Assembly (NCBI GenBank): GCA_963853835.1
Contig: OY970830.1
Span: forward strand, 37,843,966-37,907,965
Source of the DNA: Calendula officinalis
Lineage: Eukaryota; Streptophyta; Magnoliopsida; Asterales; Asteraceae
Length of the DNA: 64,000 nucleotides
Direction: 5' to 3'
Positions 1 through 11,396 of the stretch are shown here, one piece after another. A program made the translations under genes and the position numbers. The first letter of the stretch is position 1, and every line of letters starts with the position of its first letter. The notes below the pieces were generated by a model. The model was not told the DNA's origin. It saw nothing but the letters and a program-made list of their open reading frames with translations, and made no database searches.

Positions 1-169
1 ATTTAGTGAGTTTTTTCATAACGTATCGAGTTTGAATGTTGTTAAGGATTTTTCCTTGGATTAAAAAAGAAGACGAAATTTATTTATTATATGAGACATT
101 GTTCAAATAGCACTCTATTCAATTGCAATTCCCTCTAAAATCTGACTTCTCCAGCGATCTCATTGCTTA

Positions 170-463
170 GACTAATAGTAATGTTTCAGTGGTCACACTT
201 GTCACATCTGCATCACGTTAACTTTCTCTCTTCTGATTAAACACATGATCAAGTTGCGACCAAACCTACGTAAGGGGCGACCAAGCCCTTCCTCTTTTAA
301 ATTAAATCCCTCCCTTTGAAAATTTGGCGACCCTTATCGGTCGCCCAGACGACCCTTAGACAACAGGGATGCGTCGCAAAAGATTGTGCGTAAGAGAGAT
401 GATGCGTTTTGGAGGAGGTACACATGGGGGGACGTTGGATGCGACGCCCCATTACTACTAGTC
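170..463. mobile_element. Tourist-like MITE (PIF/Harbinger type), GACTA family, copy 1
   Basis: A 294-bp non-coding element. The left end reads GACTAATAGTAATG and the right end is the inverted CATTACTACTAGTC. It is flanked by the 3-bp target duplication TTA (167-169 and 464-466), the signature of PIF/Harbinger transposition. The interior is rich in GCGACC/GGTCGC words shared with the copies at 24425-24718 and 53389-53676. It has no coding capacity, so it would need transposase supplied in trans. Confidence 0.75.
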
Positions 464-466
464 TTA

Positions 467-2733
467 GAGTCATTTGCCCCCTTAATTTCATATTATTTTC
501 CTGTTTCACATGCATTATGTATGTGTAACAAATACCCAAACTTGATGGTTTAATTTGAATGAAGTTAAGGAGTCAGCTAATTGAGCTACAAATAATGTAG
601 AGAAAACTATTTAAAGGATTTAGAAAATAAGTGAAGCAGTTGTAATAATTTTTATATTAAATAATGCACAAAATATGCTTTTGTTATGTCTTAGTCATGT
701 ATTATCACTCATCTCAAAGGACAAAGTACGATAGATAAAACATCAAAACACACAAAAAGTATTATTCACAACTAAAACACACAAAACGATTAGTATACAG
801 GCCGGGTTCGATTCCTATCTTGTATATTCCCTTTTAACAACAAGAATGGTGGCAAAGAGGCTAAGACTATCCTTAGAGAAACGGGTATGGTGGCGATGGA
901 GAGGGAGCGTCAGATGCCACCTCAGCTCGCCGGCCTCGCCCCCACACCGTCCGCTACGTGAGTGAGGCGAGGCGCCGGACCATCGACGAGGGCAGCGGGC
1001 CAATGACCGAGTGCCACGTGGACTAGCCGTTGGGCAACGACATTAATTCGAAAAAAATAATATTTTTTTTAAATTAGGATAAAATCCGCGCGATGCGGCG
1101 GGCTGCGAACTATATATTATGCGAGTTTAAAAATTCTATAGGATAAAATCCACTGACATTAAGCGAGTTTAAAATTTCTATAGGATAAAATCTGTTTCTG
1201 TCGTCCTCTGCTTCATCCTTGGACCGAGCCATATGCTTGTATGGAATGGTCATGCCATCTAGAATTCGACTATACTTTTCATGTCTTAAGCCACTTGTCA
1301 ACCTAATAGACACCCAAAGTACACGTGTCACCTTTTAAGAGACCCACAAATTTAATTTTCCCGCCCAGTAAAATCTAAAACGAAAATAATTAATATTCAA
1401 TGCTATTAATTAGGAGAGTTTAATGTAAGTCAAATCATAATAAGGTATTAGCGGAATTCAAGTAACAATTTAACAAGAATTTGAATATTGCCTAATTTAA
1501 GGTAAAAGTATTTGAGGTTAAAAAAGATTGATTATCGGGATTTTAAAACAAAATATTTACGATATTTAATCATGCATATTTAAACCTGCATATAATTTCA
1601 AACGTGAATGTAAAATTCAATTGCGTTAATGGCTTCTAATTATGACCCATAATTTAAAAAAAAAAAGTTTCAAAAATATTATTTTTTTATTAATATCTTC
1701 AGAAATTTTTCACTTAGTTTTTGCCCGTTTGACCAGAATGACAGTTTGACCATGTTGACCCCGTATGACCCGATTTACACATTTAAATGTAATTAATCAG
1801 GACAATATATAAAAAATAATTGGGTCAGTCTTATTTTTTAAGCCGTTTGACGTGTGTGGCCGTTTGACCCAATTGACCGATTTAAATGTAAGAATACAGG
1901 TCAATGTATACAAAACGATTCAAACCAAAAAGGCGTGGCCTAAAACAAATTGTGTTGAAATGGTACTTGAATTACAAAATGGAGTAGCAAACTTACAAGT
2001 TTTGAGCGACTAAAGCATGTGTTTTCTTCAAGGAGCTCAAAATCATCATCCTCGAGAACAAAATACCTCCTTGGTTCTCTTTTAAGTTGGCAAAACAGGA
2101 ATTAGAAAAAGGCAACATATCATAGATAATTAACAACTAATAGTTCGTAATTGAATGTAGTATTAAGTGGGCAGTTGATTCTATAAGACAAATTACTAAA
2201 CTAAATAGAGAAACGATTAGGAAACAAATTACTAAACTAAATAGAGAGAAACGATTAGGAAACGATTTCATCCAAACCTTGGATCGTTTGTCTCTTTGAA
2301 TTCCGTCTGTTGATTTCATCAAAATTTATACGTCGTGCAACGGTTACGCACGTTACCGGCAAATTAGGGGAATTGAAGGAACCTTAATTTTGGGCGAATT
2401 TCAGAAGGTCGGTTCCTCGACTTCCGTCTGTTATCTGCACATTGAAGATGATCGTATTTATTTAAAGACGACTAAAATTCAGACAAGGAAGATTCATTGG
2501 CGGAGATGGGGGAAACGTTTTATGAAGAGACCATTTAATATGTAGGTCGGTAATAAACTTCGGACGAATGGTTTGGTGGTAGATAACTATTGATGGGCCG
2601 TGCTTATTAGGTAGTCCGAATAATCTATTACTCTTGAAATAGATTACATGGGCCGGCGTTACTTGGAGTATTTATTAAAAAAAAGCATATAATGAAGGAT
2701 AGTATTGGGTGGTTACGAATAGTTGTCATCAAA
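467..2733. other. Intergenic, no gene seen; short repeats only
   Basis: No convincing coding sequence. Visible structure: a GC-rich patch around 870-1030 in otherwise AT-rich DNA; a GC hairpin at about 1086-1105; a 42-bp direct repeat starting at 1121 and 1163 (GCGAGTTTAAAA core); a cluster of TTGAC/TTTGACC words at 1727-1885; and a 36-bp tandem duplication starting at 2188 and 2224. These look like decayed transposon debris. Confidence 0.5.
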
Positions 2734-2739
2734 GTTGCT

Positions 2740-2813
2740 CCATGTTTAGTGGTAAGTCATCTACCTGGGGACTTCCATAAATAGAAATGTCTAATTTCCA
2801 TTATAAAGTAGTA
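2740..2813 (+). repeat. Partial SINE-like copy related to the one at 3117
   Basis: The segment contains TTTAGTGGTAAG followed by TCTACCTGGGGACTTCCAT, resembling the A-box region of the SINE-like copy at 3117. It ends in the same ATTATAAAGTAGTA tail (about 2800-2813, compare about 3280-3293). No B box is visible, so it is an internally deleted relative. The assignment is tentative. Confidence 0.3.
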
Positions 2814-2826
2814 TAGATGTTTCTTC

Positions 2827-2952
2827 CACTCCTTTATTTCAGCAATTTAAAGAACTAAATTTAGGGAGGAAACACATCTTAGAATTAAACACTCCTTTAT
2901 TTCAGCAATTTAAATAACTAAATTTAGGGAGGAAACACATCATAGAATTAAA
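2827..2952. repeat. 63-bp tandem duplication
   Basis: Two copies of a 63-bp unit (2827-2889 and 2890-2952) starting CACTCCTTTATTTCAGC differ at only a few positions. It is non-coding and looks like a recent local duplication, for example by replication slippage. Confidence 0.8.
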
Positions 2953-3116
2953 AAAACGCTCAAATTCCATGAATGCAGGGCGTCAAATGTGTAGCTTCGA
3001 ATTAAATGTACAAAGGTGAAGTTAATTTACCATGAAACAAAAAACATTTTTATTCCACTCATTAATTTCCGCATTATGGCGACTTAATTAGGTAGTTACC
3101 CGAAAGTGTAACCAAA

Positions 3117-3293
3117 CCTGTTACTTTACCTAGTGGTAAGAGGTTTACCTATGGATCCTATACACCCTGGTTCGAACCTCGTAGGAAGCTGATTTTTAAT
3201 TAATTAGGCAAAGAGGAGGTTGCTAATTATGGAAGGTTTGAATTCACACCTTCCTTTTTTAGAAAAGTGCAATCTGCATTATAAAGTAGTAAG
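3117..3293 (+). mobile_element. tRNA-derived SINE-like element
   Basis: The segment has the spacing of a Pol III internal promoter: A-box-like TACCTAGTGGTAAGAGG at about 3126, then B-box-like GGTTCGAACC at about 3171. A tRNA-unrelated body follows, ending in an ATTATAAAGTAGTA tail. It cannot be an intact tRNA gene because the acceptor stem does not fold. No clear target duplication was found. Confidence 0.45.
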
Positions 3294-3404
3294 ATAAACC
3301 TTTAACCCTTATAAATACCACCATTTTTATACAATATATTCACACAACATTTCTCACACTTTCTCAAACTAAACCTTTTCACACAATATTTTCTACACAA
3401 CTTT

Positions 3405-4110
3405 TTGACCAAAATGCGTCGAAATTTGATGGACCCCGATAGTTATTCATCTGATATCGACGATGAGACAAATATTTTTTTTATTACTCAAGCGCATCAG
3501 TACATGCAACGCCAACAAGCTCAACCAATCCGGACCCGAGTGCCAGTCTATCGAGATCGTGAAGCTGCCGAGCAACGTTTATTGGATGACTACTTTGGTG
3601 AGAATCCCAAGTACCCTGAGACGGTTTTCCGGCGTCGATTTCGTATGAGCAGGAGATTATTCTTAGAAATAGTTGAATGTATTTCTAACTATACTGCTGA
3701 ACCTCTTCCCTACCATTTTGAATTTTTTTAAAGTACGACTGGATGCCACCGGTCTAATGGGTTTTAGTGTTATAATGAAATGCACGTTTGCCATTCGCCA
3801 ATTTGCGTATGGCATAACACCTGATTCACTTGATGAATATTTACAAATTGGTGAACATTGTGCACGTGATTGTCTAAATCATTTTACCAAGTGTATTATA
3901 GATTTATATACCACTGAGTATTTAAGGAAACCCGACATCCATGACGTTCAAAACTTATATACAAAACATGAGAACACTCATGGGTTTCCTGGAATGCTTG
4001 GTAGTATAGATTGTATGCATTGGGAGTGAACCAACTGTCCAAAAGCATGGCACGGCCAATATGGTAGGGGTGATAAAAAATACCCAATCTCTTCCCTACC
4101 ATTTTTTTCG
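3405..4110 (+). pseudogene. PIF/Harbinger transposase-derived pseudogene (HARBI1/ALP1-like nuclease), truncated
   Basis: Two reading frames (3405-3731 and 3673-4029) together resemble the N-terminal half of plant Harbinger-type nucleases. The first contains the helical segment around FRRRFRMSRRLFLEIVECI; the second has LDATGLMGFS and FAIRQFAYGITPDSLDEYLQ. It then reaches GSIDCMHW, which in this family carries the first catalytic Asp of the DDE triad. The frames are separated by a frameshift at a poly-T run near 3725-3731. A stop follows MHWE at 4027-4029, although recognisable family sequence (NCPKAWHGQYGRGD) continues to about 4075. The remaining two catalytic residues are absent, so the copy is dead. 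It is probably a transposon relic rather than a domesticated host ALP1 gene. Confidence 0.75.
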
Positions 4111-4179
4111 GTTTATTTATTTATTTATTCGGTATTTGTATTTTTTAATTTGTAGTTTGTATTTGTTGTTTTAATGAAA

Positions 4180-4475
4180 TATTAAGTTGTTTGAAAAAAG
4201 GAAAAAGAAAAAAAAAAGAGGTGGGACCCAAATAGCTTAAGTGATGGTAGAGGGGGTATTTGGGGGGTTTTGAATGTGAAATGTGAAATGGTGATGTGGC
4301 GCAGAGGTGGCGCAAATGTGGCTTCCGACCCAATGTGACCACACCCATCACTCTTATTGGGATATTAGAGGGTTGGGTCACCATATTAAAACAATTAAAA
4401 AATAATGGGGGTCGCCAAAAGAGGTGACCTAGGCCATGGGAGAGGACCAAGGTCGTGACATTGGGTTATTACAAA
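4180..4475. mobile_element. Probable 3' flank or end of the Harbinger-type element
   Basis: Non-coding sequence after the transposase remnant, including an A-rich run (4195-4218) and GC-rich words (GGTCGCC, GAGGTGACC) like those inside the GACTA-family MITEs. It ends near GGTCGTGACATTGGG followed by TTA at about 4464-4466, a possible terminus plus target duplication. A matching left end was not settled. Confidence 0.3.
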
Positions 4476-4995
4476 TGTTTATTTTTTATTTTTTAATATA
4501 GTGTGTAATTTTCTTATTGATAGTTTGGTTAGGTTGTTAACTTGTGAAAGATTAGATTGTGTTGGGTTGTATAGGTGGAAGAGAGATACATTATTTATTA
4601 ATGAAAAAGTTAGGTTAAGTTTGATTACTAATGGATATAGTCTAATAGTTGGATTTTGTTTCCATAATGTTCAAATTATGAGAAGGTCTGAAGTTTAATT
4701 TCTAGGAGTAAATTTGTTTTTTCTTTTAGTCATAGAGATTCATCAACACTAACTCTAAGTTACCCACTGAGATTTCATGGTTCGCAGTCAAGGATTAAAT
4801 AACCACAAAATTTAGGCCGGTGAGTATTAGTGACCACAACAGAAAAAGTAAAACATCATATTTCAAACCATCACATGTGAACGGGACAATGTTCTTTGTG
4901 GAGCTTGTGAGAAGAGAATGATCGGGTCTCTCATGAGGCAAAGAATGCCCATACCCAGTCACCCACCATCTTAAAGAAGAAAAAAAGAAAATGAT
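4476..4995. other. Intergenic, nothing recognised
   Basis: AT-rich sequence. A 65-codon open frame at 4501-4698 has no recognisable features and I do not regard it as a gene. Confidence 0.5.
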
Positions 4996-5131
4996 AATGA
5001 TAGTCTTTAGGCTGTCAATAAGAAGGTAAAAAGAAGGTAAAAATCACCCCCCTGAATGTTAGGAACACCACTCCATCAATAAATGTACAAGTATTTTATG
5101 CATGTTAGAGACAGCCTTAAGGGCTGTTATT
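4996..5131. mobile_element. Small MITE with self-complementary ends (AATGACAGCC family), copy 1
   Basis: The left end is AATGATAGTCTTTAGGCTGTC and the right end, inverted, reads AATAACAGCCCTTAAGGCTGTC. Each end also folds on itself around the central TTAA/TTAG, so the element has terminal inverted repeats made of hairpins. A second copy brackets 32503-48505. The target duplication is not clear. Confidence 0.45.
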
Positions 5132-5212
5132 AACAAAACCCAAGAAAAAAAAACATTAATCTTTGGCATTTAATTAAAAAAAATAGCCGTTTACACAAAT
5201 CAAGTTTTCATC

Positions 5213-5411
5213 TGTTGTGATACAAAATAGCTAAACTCTAAGATTTCATTCCAACAATCATATTCATATATTTGGTGTAGTACAAACATACATCTCAACC
5301 TCTTTATATAGGCCACAAGTTGGCACTATAAGAGTCATAGAATAAATGACCATTACATAAGTTAATGATAGGTGTAAATATAAGAAACCAAAAGACTAGT
5401 GAGTTACAATA
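5213..5411 (-). repeat. 3' LTR of Copia-1
   Basis: 199 bp, plus-strand ends TGTTGTGATAC and GTTACAATA. A polypurine tract (minus-strand AAGGGGGAG) abuts it at 5412-5422. It contains a four-base stretch missing from the other LTR near 5313. Confidence 0.9.
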
Positions 5412-5422
5412 CTCCCCCTTGG
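5412..5422 (-). other. Polypurine tract of Copia-1
   Basis: Minus-strand purine run (AAGGGGGAG) immediately upstream of the 3' LTR, where plus-strand DNA synthesis is primed. Confidence 0.75.
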
Positions 5423-5483
5423 TTGCTTAGATTTATATTGAACTATACATGCACTTCATCTTGTATCATCAGACAATCCTTGA

Positions 5484-5818
5484 AACATTCGCCTCGTTAA
5501 AAACCTTGCTGGAGAAAACCCATTGGGACAAAAACTCCAGTCGAAGGACAAAAGAGTACGATCTGGATGTCTTGAGCGATGGAAGGAACCATATATGGTG
5601 TGCCTCATCAAAACCTTGTTTAGAGAAAACCCAGTGGGACAAAAACTCTAACGAAGGACAAAAGAGTGCACAATGGTTAATAAGTATTCAACTGGATACT
5701 CGCCCTGAATTCAACAATTCCTAGTGAGAATGGGGTACTGTTAGTGTCTCATTAAAAAACTTTGTCAAGGTAAACCCAATGGGACAAAACCCTTGAACTA
5801 AAGAAAAAGAGCACACAA
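5484..5818. repeat. Threefold degenerate repeat in the 3' internal region of Copia-1
   Basis: Three related blocks at about 5490, 5606 and 5738 share the order TCRTTAAAAACCTTG, then GAGAAAACCCATTGGGACAA, then AAGGACAAAAGAG. They lie between the pol remnants and the polypurine tract. The role is unknown; they look like ancient tandem copies. Confidence 0.65.
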
Positions 5819-5847
5819 GCATTCATCGGGATGCTCTCCCTCACATG

Positions 5848-5947
5848 CACTCAACAGGGTGCAAAGCATACGTCAGGATACAATTATTATTCTCACTCAA
5901 CAGGGTGCAAAGCATACGTCAGGATGCAATCATTATCCGCACTCAAT
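5848..5947. repeat. 46-bp tandem repeat in Copia-1
   Basis: Two near-identical 46-bp units (5848-5893, 5894-5939) start CACTCAACAGGGTGCAAAGC, with the beginning of a third degenerate unit at 5940. Confidence 0.75.
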
Positions 5948-6206
5948 ATGATGCATTCCCTTTGGTATCAACTAGAGTCCATTTACAAGACCTCTAGGAT
6001 ATTGCCGCATTCCCTATTGTAAAAATATAACCAGATTGGTAACGTCCCTTGTGCAGGTTTGATAAGTAAACTACATAGACATAGCCGATAAGGGTCGCAT
6101 TATCTCGAGTATCAATCACATTTGATCCACTCGATGACGAGTAGGGATAGAATAAGCCCATATCCGTACTATCTTTAAAGTAACGGAAGATGTCTTTAAT
6201 ACCATT

Positions 6207-9195
6207 TCAATGGAGGCGTGTTGGCGCATTGCTATGCCAAGTCATGCATAACACAACAAATAAGATGTTCGGTCTAGTACATTGGACCAAGTACAATATT
6301 GCGCTTATTGTAACCAGATATGAACACACATGGATCAATATCTCATCATCATCCTCATTTGGATGGAATTGGCCCCTTTTAATGTCTAGAGAATGAATGA
6401 CCATGGGAGTAGATGGAGGTTTTGTGTCATGGCAACTAAAGCGTCTTAACACCTTTAGGGTGATTCTCTTGATGGAGGAAAAACCCCATCTTTACGGTCC
6501 TCGATCTGCAGGCCGAGGCAATGCCATGTTTTCCCATGATCTTTCATCTCGAATTCCTTCTTCAGGATTTCAGCAGTTTCAAACAACTCTTTCGAGGATC
6601 CTATGAGATTCAAATCATCTACATAGACTGCGATAATAACATATCCTGAAGTGGATATCATTATAAACACATATGGGCATATTCAAATCTTCAAATATCC
6701 CAGTCTGATCAAGTACTCACTTAGACGGTTATACCACATCCGTCTGAATTATTTTAATCCAAAAAGTGATCGCCTCAGTTGTATCGAGAACGTGTTCCGT
6801 GGTCTAGAACTACTTGATTCAGGAAACTTAAGTCCATCGGGGACTTTCATGTGTATCTCTGTGTCATGATCCCCATAGAGATAGGTTGTGACCACATCCA
6901 TAAGCTGCATATTCAGTTTTTCGGAAACTACTAAACTGATAACGTAGTGGAACGTTATAACATCCCTTACGGGAGAATACATCTCTTCGTAATTAATACC
7001 AGGGCGTTTGAGAGAAGCCTAGCGCCACGAGGCAAGTTGTGTATCATACAATCTCATTATTCTCATTACGCTTCCTTACGAATACCAATTTATAATCAGT
7101 TGGTAACATTAGGTGGTGTTGGAGCAATAGGTCCAATTGTCCAAACACTCATCCTTTTGGTAAGGAATCCAATTTAACCTGGATTGTGTGTTTCCATAGA
7201 CCAGTCCATTGTACTCAACAATAGTACTTGGTTCCATGTCATCATTTCTCATAATGTCAGTGGCCACTGCGTATATGAGCAAATCATTGATGACAGTCTC
7301 GTTTTGCATCAAAATATCGTCTAAGCTAGCATACTCGACATATATTTTGAGATTATCGGGATGATGAGAAATTGGTGTTTCATCAGGAACACGCTTCTCC
7401 AATACACTCCCGTAATCCTTAATGATCTGGTGTGGCAAAACGTATACAACAGAATTTCTCCTCCTTTGAGGCAGAACATCCTTGGAACCGAACCGGTCTT
7501 CCTCATTTATTGGGAAGAGCGGCGGACTGGACAGCCAATGGTAGCGTCATTTGCACGGTGGGTTCGACCGATGCAACATGTTCAAACGGAACATGGCGTC
7601 TCACATGGATGTCTTTCCTTGCAGGCACTTTTGCAGCGGGTATATTTGATCTCGTGACATTTACTAAGTCATTAAATGCGTCTGGTAGCTAATTAGCAAC
7701 ATTTTATAGACTTTGAAGTTTGTGCACATCCTTATCACGATGTGCAGTCGGGGGATCCATATGAGACAAATTGGGTATATGCCACGTACTTTCACGTCGT
7801 TCCTTATCAACGTTAACGTGCAAATCTCCCCCTAACGACGGGAAGATTGTCTCATTAATGTCCTAATTCGCATGTATAGCGTTAAAGAGATCGCCTGTCA
7901 AGGGCTCTAAATAGAGTATGATGGATGGGGATTAATAATCAACATATATTCCCCGTTGTTTCTGAGGTCCAAAATTCGAACGCTTTGGAAGTTCAGTTGG
8001 AACATTGACCAAACACCCAAACACGCGTAAGTATGAGACGTCGGGCTCATATCCAGTTATCAGCTGGTACGCAAGAAGTTATTGGGTGCCCGTGGGCCTC
8101 AGACGGACTAATGCATCAGTGTGCAATATTGCATAACCATATATAAAAATGGGGCATTTTGGTGCGCATAACCAAAGTTCTTGCAATTATTTGTATTCAT
8201 TTCATAAACGCTTCCGCAATATTCATTTGAGAATGAACGTACACAGCAGGGTGTTCAATATCAAGGCCCAATGTTATGCAATAATCATCGAACATTGTTT
8301 ATGTAAACTCACCGACATTATCAAGTCTAATTGACTTTATTGGATAATTCAGATGATTAGCCCTCAACTTAATGATATAAGTTAGGAGTTTAGGAAATGT
8401 TGCATTTATTGTGGACAACATAGTTACGTGTGACCATCTTGTTGATTCATCAACCAATATCATGAAATTTTTAAATGGTCCGCATGTTGGTTGGATAAGC
8501 CCACAAATATCCCCATGAATTCTCTCAAGAAAACGGGATATCACTTTTGTAGATTATACATAAAGTGGTTTGAGATGTGTCTTTACAATCGAGCATGTTT
8601 GGCATAAGCTTTTCAAATTAATCATGAAATTAATTCATTCAAGAGGATGCCCATGGGATGCATTCATAGTTCGAAGCATCGTATTTTGACCCGGGTGTCC
8701 CAGCCGGTCATACCATAACATATAAGTTCCCTCATCAACGGGGGCTCGACGAATGACTAGATTGCTTTTAATGTGTTTTATCGTGGTAAGATACAAACCA
8801 CTTGACAAACATCTCAACTTCTACAATATACGCTTTTGGTCGTATTTATCGGAGGTAATGTAAAGGTATTCAATACCATTTTCTGAAGCAGTTTCAATAT
8901 GAAACTTGTTTTCTCGAATATCCTTAAAACTCAACAAGTTTCGACCGGAACTTGGACAATATAAGGCTTCATTAATGGTTAACACGGTACCATTTGACAA
9001 CGTAAATTTTGCTTTACCAAAGCCTTGAACAAGGGTCGACGGGCACGAAATAGTTGTCAATGAAGTTACTTTAGGCGTTATGTTGATGAGGTAATGCTTG
9101 TATTTTAGGACAGTGTGAGTTGTACCACTGTCAACCAGACAATCAACTGACCCAATATGCATGCATAAAAGTAAAAATAATTTAAAATCGGTCAC
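6207..9195 (-). pseudogene. Copia-1 pol remnant (protease, integrase, RT, RNase H)
   Basis: Read on the minus strand, domain pieces lie in copia order. Protease is at 8821-9195, with the DSGTTH active-site motif. GAG-pre-integrase is at 8635-8817 (YDRLGHPG), and the integrase core at 8299-8544 has HGDICG and the later RLDNVGEF, corresponding to the first two catalytic Asp residues. RT palm pieces follow at 6749-6982 (QLMDVVTTYLYG, RSLFGLK) and 6455-6670, which holds the YVDD catalytic motif. The RT/RNase H connection is at 6207-6452. Frameshifts and stops separate all of these, so no functional polyprotein can be made. It would have been expressed from the LTR at 10094-10288. Confidence 0.85.
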
Positions 9196-9338
9196 ACGTA
9201 TGTAGTATTTTCATAAGGAAAAAAACTTTAAATTATTTCGAGAAATGCGTTCATTGTAAACAAACCATTATCCAAAAGATAAACATTATTAAAACTTGAA
9301 AGCATAAAAAAATATGATCCAGGAGCTTAACAATAGCT

Positions 9339-10093
9339 CTAATCTTCAATCTGAGCCACAAAATCAGGTGTCTCAAAAGTTTCACGTGTGTTGGTTTCAA
9401 CCACATTTGCTTCAGCTCTTTTCCCGTTATGATAGTTACGAACTTCGTCGGGAGTAGCCTTACAAACTCGTTGCATATGACCATAACCACCACATTTGTA
9501 ACAAAGGTTTTGCTTATCATTATGTTCCCTTTCATTGGGACGACTGGTGGTCCTGTTATTGTTCCCAGTACGAGATTGCTTAGGGGCCGAACGCCTCCGA
9601 TAATTATCATATTCCGAATCTCGGCCTGAAGGTCTTCGGTGCGAATTATATTCCGAACCTCGACCTGAAGGTCTTTGGTATGGATTATATTCTGAACCTC
9701 GCTTCGCTTGGTGAGGTTTACGCTCACCATAGTTCTTTGGCTTTCGGGACGACTGACCCTTATCTCGGTTTCCATTCCGCGGTTGAGGCCCACGAACATT
9801 ATTAGCATCAGGCATTGGAATTGCCTTTGTCCCAGCAGGACGAGAATTGTTATTTCTCATTAAAACAATGCTATTTTTCTCAGCCAACAATAATTGGGTA
9901 ATGAGCTCGGGGAAGGTTGTGAACTTGGATTGGCGATATTGCTTTTGAAGCAAGTTGTCAGAACTAGGAAATGTGGTGTAAGTCTTCTCCAACAAGTCAA
10001 TATTAGTTAACTGTTGACCACAGTAGTGGAGAAGTGCAAAGTGCTGAAGAATAGGTGGTGAGATTACTTGGTTCGAGCAAAGCGCTGATAACG
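9339..10093 (-). pseudogene. Copia-1 gag, N-terminus deleted
   Basis: An open frame of about 250 codons with a gag helical segment (LLEKTYTTFPSSDN, LLLAEKNS). A basic, repetitive linker follows with three RPSGR-like units, then one CCHC zinc knuckle (CYKCGGYGHMQRVC). The frame runs straight into the primer-binding site and LTR, with no start codon between them. The first roughly 150 residues expected of such gag proteins are therefore missing, and a deletion joined the leader to mid-gag. The copy could not have moved on its own after that event. Confidence 0.75.
10076..10093 (-). other. Primer-binding site of Copia-1
   Basis: Next to the 5' LTR the minus strand reads CGTTATCAGCGCTTTGC, a degenerate match to the TGGTATCAGAGC primer-binding site complementary to initiator tRNA-Met. 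Confidence 0.55.
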
Positions 10094-10288
10094 TGTTGTG
10101 ATACAAAATAACTAAACTCTAAGATTTCATTCCGACAATCATATTCATATATTTGGTGTAGTACAAACATACATCTCAACCTCTTTATATAGGCGTTGGC
10201 ACTATAAAAGTCATAGAATAAATGACCATTACATAAGTTAAAGATAGGTGTAAATATAAGAAACCAAAAGATTAGAGAGTTACAATAT
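10094..10288 (-). repeat. 5' LTR of Copia-1
   Basis: 195 bp, the partner of 5213-5411. The target duplication TCATC follows at 10289-10293. Confidence 0.9.
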
Positions 10289-10293
10289 CATCT

Positions 10294-11201
10294 ATTTAAT
10301 CCTAATAATTGTTATGGAAAGGAGAAATGAGGTGGCTTTAGGGTCTGCAACACTGAGCTACGTACAAAGATTTGATCTGACTTATCATGCACACCAGCTA
10401 GGCCCTAACTCTACGGATAGACAACACCATTACGTGAATGTTTCCCAGCCGTACCTGATTCCCCGCCATCTTTAATCTTCACCTACTTTTTCCACTTTCT
10501 GATTGTTTTCGTATCCCACGGCAGACGAAAAACCAAAACAAAATCTGACATCAAAAAATTTGTTTCTTTCTTTCTTCAAATTTTTAAGAAAGTGGTAAAG
10601 AATAACTCAAGGATAAAACTTTCCACATATTTGATAACTGAACTACATTAATTATACATGTAGATTAACAGTTAATAGTTAACATGTATAAAAAGTTTAT
10701 AATATTTCCTTTTGATTTTGTCACACGTGACTCACATATTTAGATTGATCGGTATGAGGTCAAAAAGCCCGTGGTGGAGCCGATGTGGCACACGCCACGG
10801 CGTGGTGGAGCACAGGAAGACCACCCCCTTATGCGGCGTGTGGGTGTGGTGTGGCCATGGTCACGGGGCGGCACATACGGATTAGAAGATTTTGACCGTT
10901 TAACGGTCGAATTTAAAACATACTTAGAATGGTTAACACATTGTATAGTTTAAAAGGAAACCAGGTAAAGTTCATTCGTTGTTTATAGAGCTTTACGTTG
11001 TATAGATAATAAACACATACTTAGCATGTTTTTATGACATTGGTGATCAAATCAGAAGACAATTCAACTAAGTCGAGTACAAAGTAGAAGAAAAAGTTGA
11101 GCAGTACAATGACACTCGATACTTAGCTACCACGATCAACAAATGACATACTTAGAACGTATAGAGAGCCAAGTACGTATCTGCATATGCATCGTGTATT
11201 A
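10294..11201. other. Intergenic with one short MITE-like piece
   Basis: No gene seen. About 10745-10883 resembles the GGTATG family of Tourist-like MITEs: GGTATGAGGTC near the left end, CACATACGG near the right, and a TTA on both sides. The piece is GC-rich and repeats GTGTGGTGTGG-like words. The rest is unremarkable AT-rich DNA. Confidence 0.4.
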
Positions 11202-11396
11202 CTCTCTCTGTCCCATTTTTATTGTCCATTTTCATTTTTTAATTAATGTCTCAAAATAATTGTCCACTTGAAAATTCAACCAATCAAAAAACACTTAGGC
11301 AGTAAAGATAAAATTATATTGATTACACAGTCTAATAAATGCACTGTTTTAAAACTATGTGATATTTAAATGTGAACAATAATTTTGGAACGGATG
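11202..11396. mobile_element. Stowaway-like MITE (Tc1/mariner type), diverged
   Basis: Ends resemble the Stowaway consensus CTCCCTCCGT: left CTCTCTCTGTCCCA, right TGGAACGGATG. A TA dinucleotide lies on both sides (11200-11201 and 11397-11398). Inner inverted repeats (ATTGTCCA and GAACAATAA regions) support it. Confidence 0.55.

Larger units (their letters stand above)
5213..10288 (-). mobile_element. Ty1/copia LTR retrotransposon, decayed (Copia-1)
   Basis: About 5.1 kb, oriented on the minus strand. The two LTRs (199 and 195 bp) are flanked by a perfect 5-bp target duplication TCATC (5208-5212 and 10289-10293). By eye the LTRs differ at about seven substitutions plus one short indel, so the insertion is old but not ancient. 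The order on the minus strand is gag zinc knuckle, protease, GAG-pre-integrase, integrase, reverse transcriptase with YVDD, then the RNase H region, which is the copia order. Every domain is broken by stops or shifts, and the start of gag is missing. Confidence 0.92.

Noticed and set aside
297..539. 80-codon open frame on the minus strand
   Set aside because: Overlaps the first GACTA MITE and its edge; no protein features.
1083..1125. GC hairpin CCGCGCGATGCGGCGG resembling a Helitron 3' hairpin
   Set aside because: No CTAG/CTRR terminus at the right distance and no matching 5' end; left as debris.
3121..3190. Possible tRNA gene (A and B boxes)
   Set aside because: No acceptor or anticodon stem can be formed; the tail fits a SINE instead.
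3405..4110. Domesticated ALP1/HARBI1 host gene
   Set aside because: Frameshift, early stop and loss of two catalytic positions with no intact 3' half make a dead transposase more likely.
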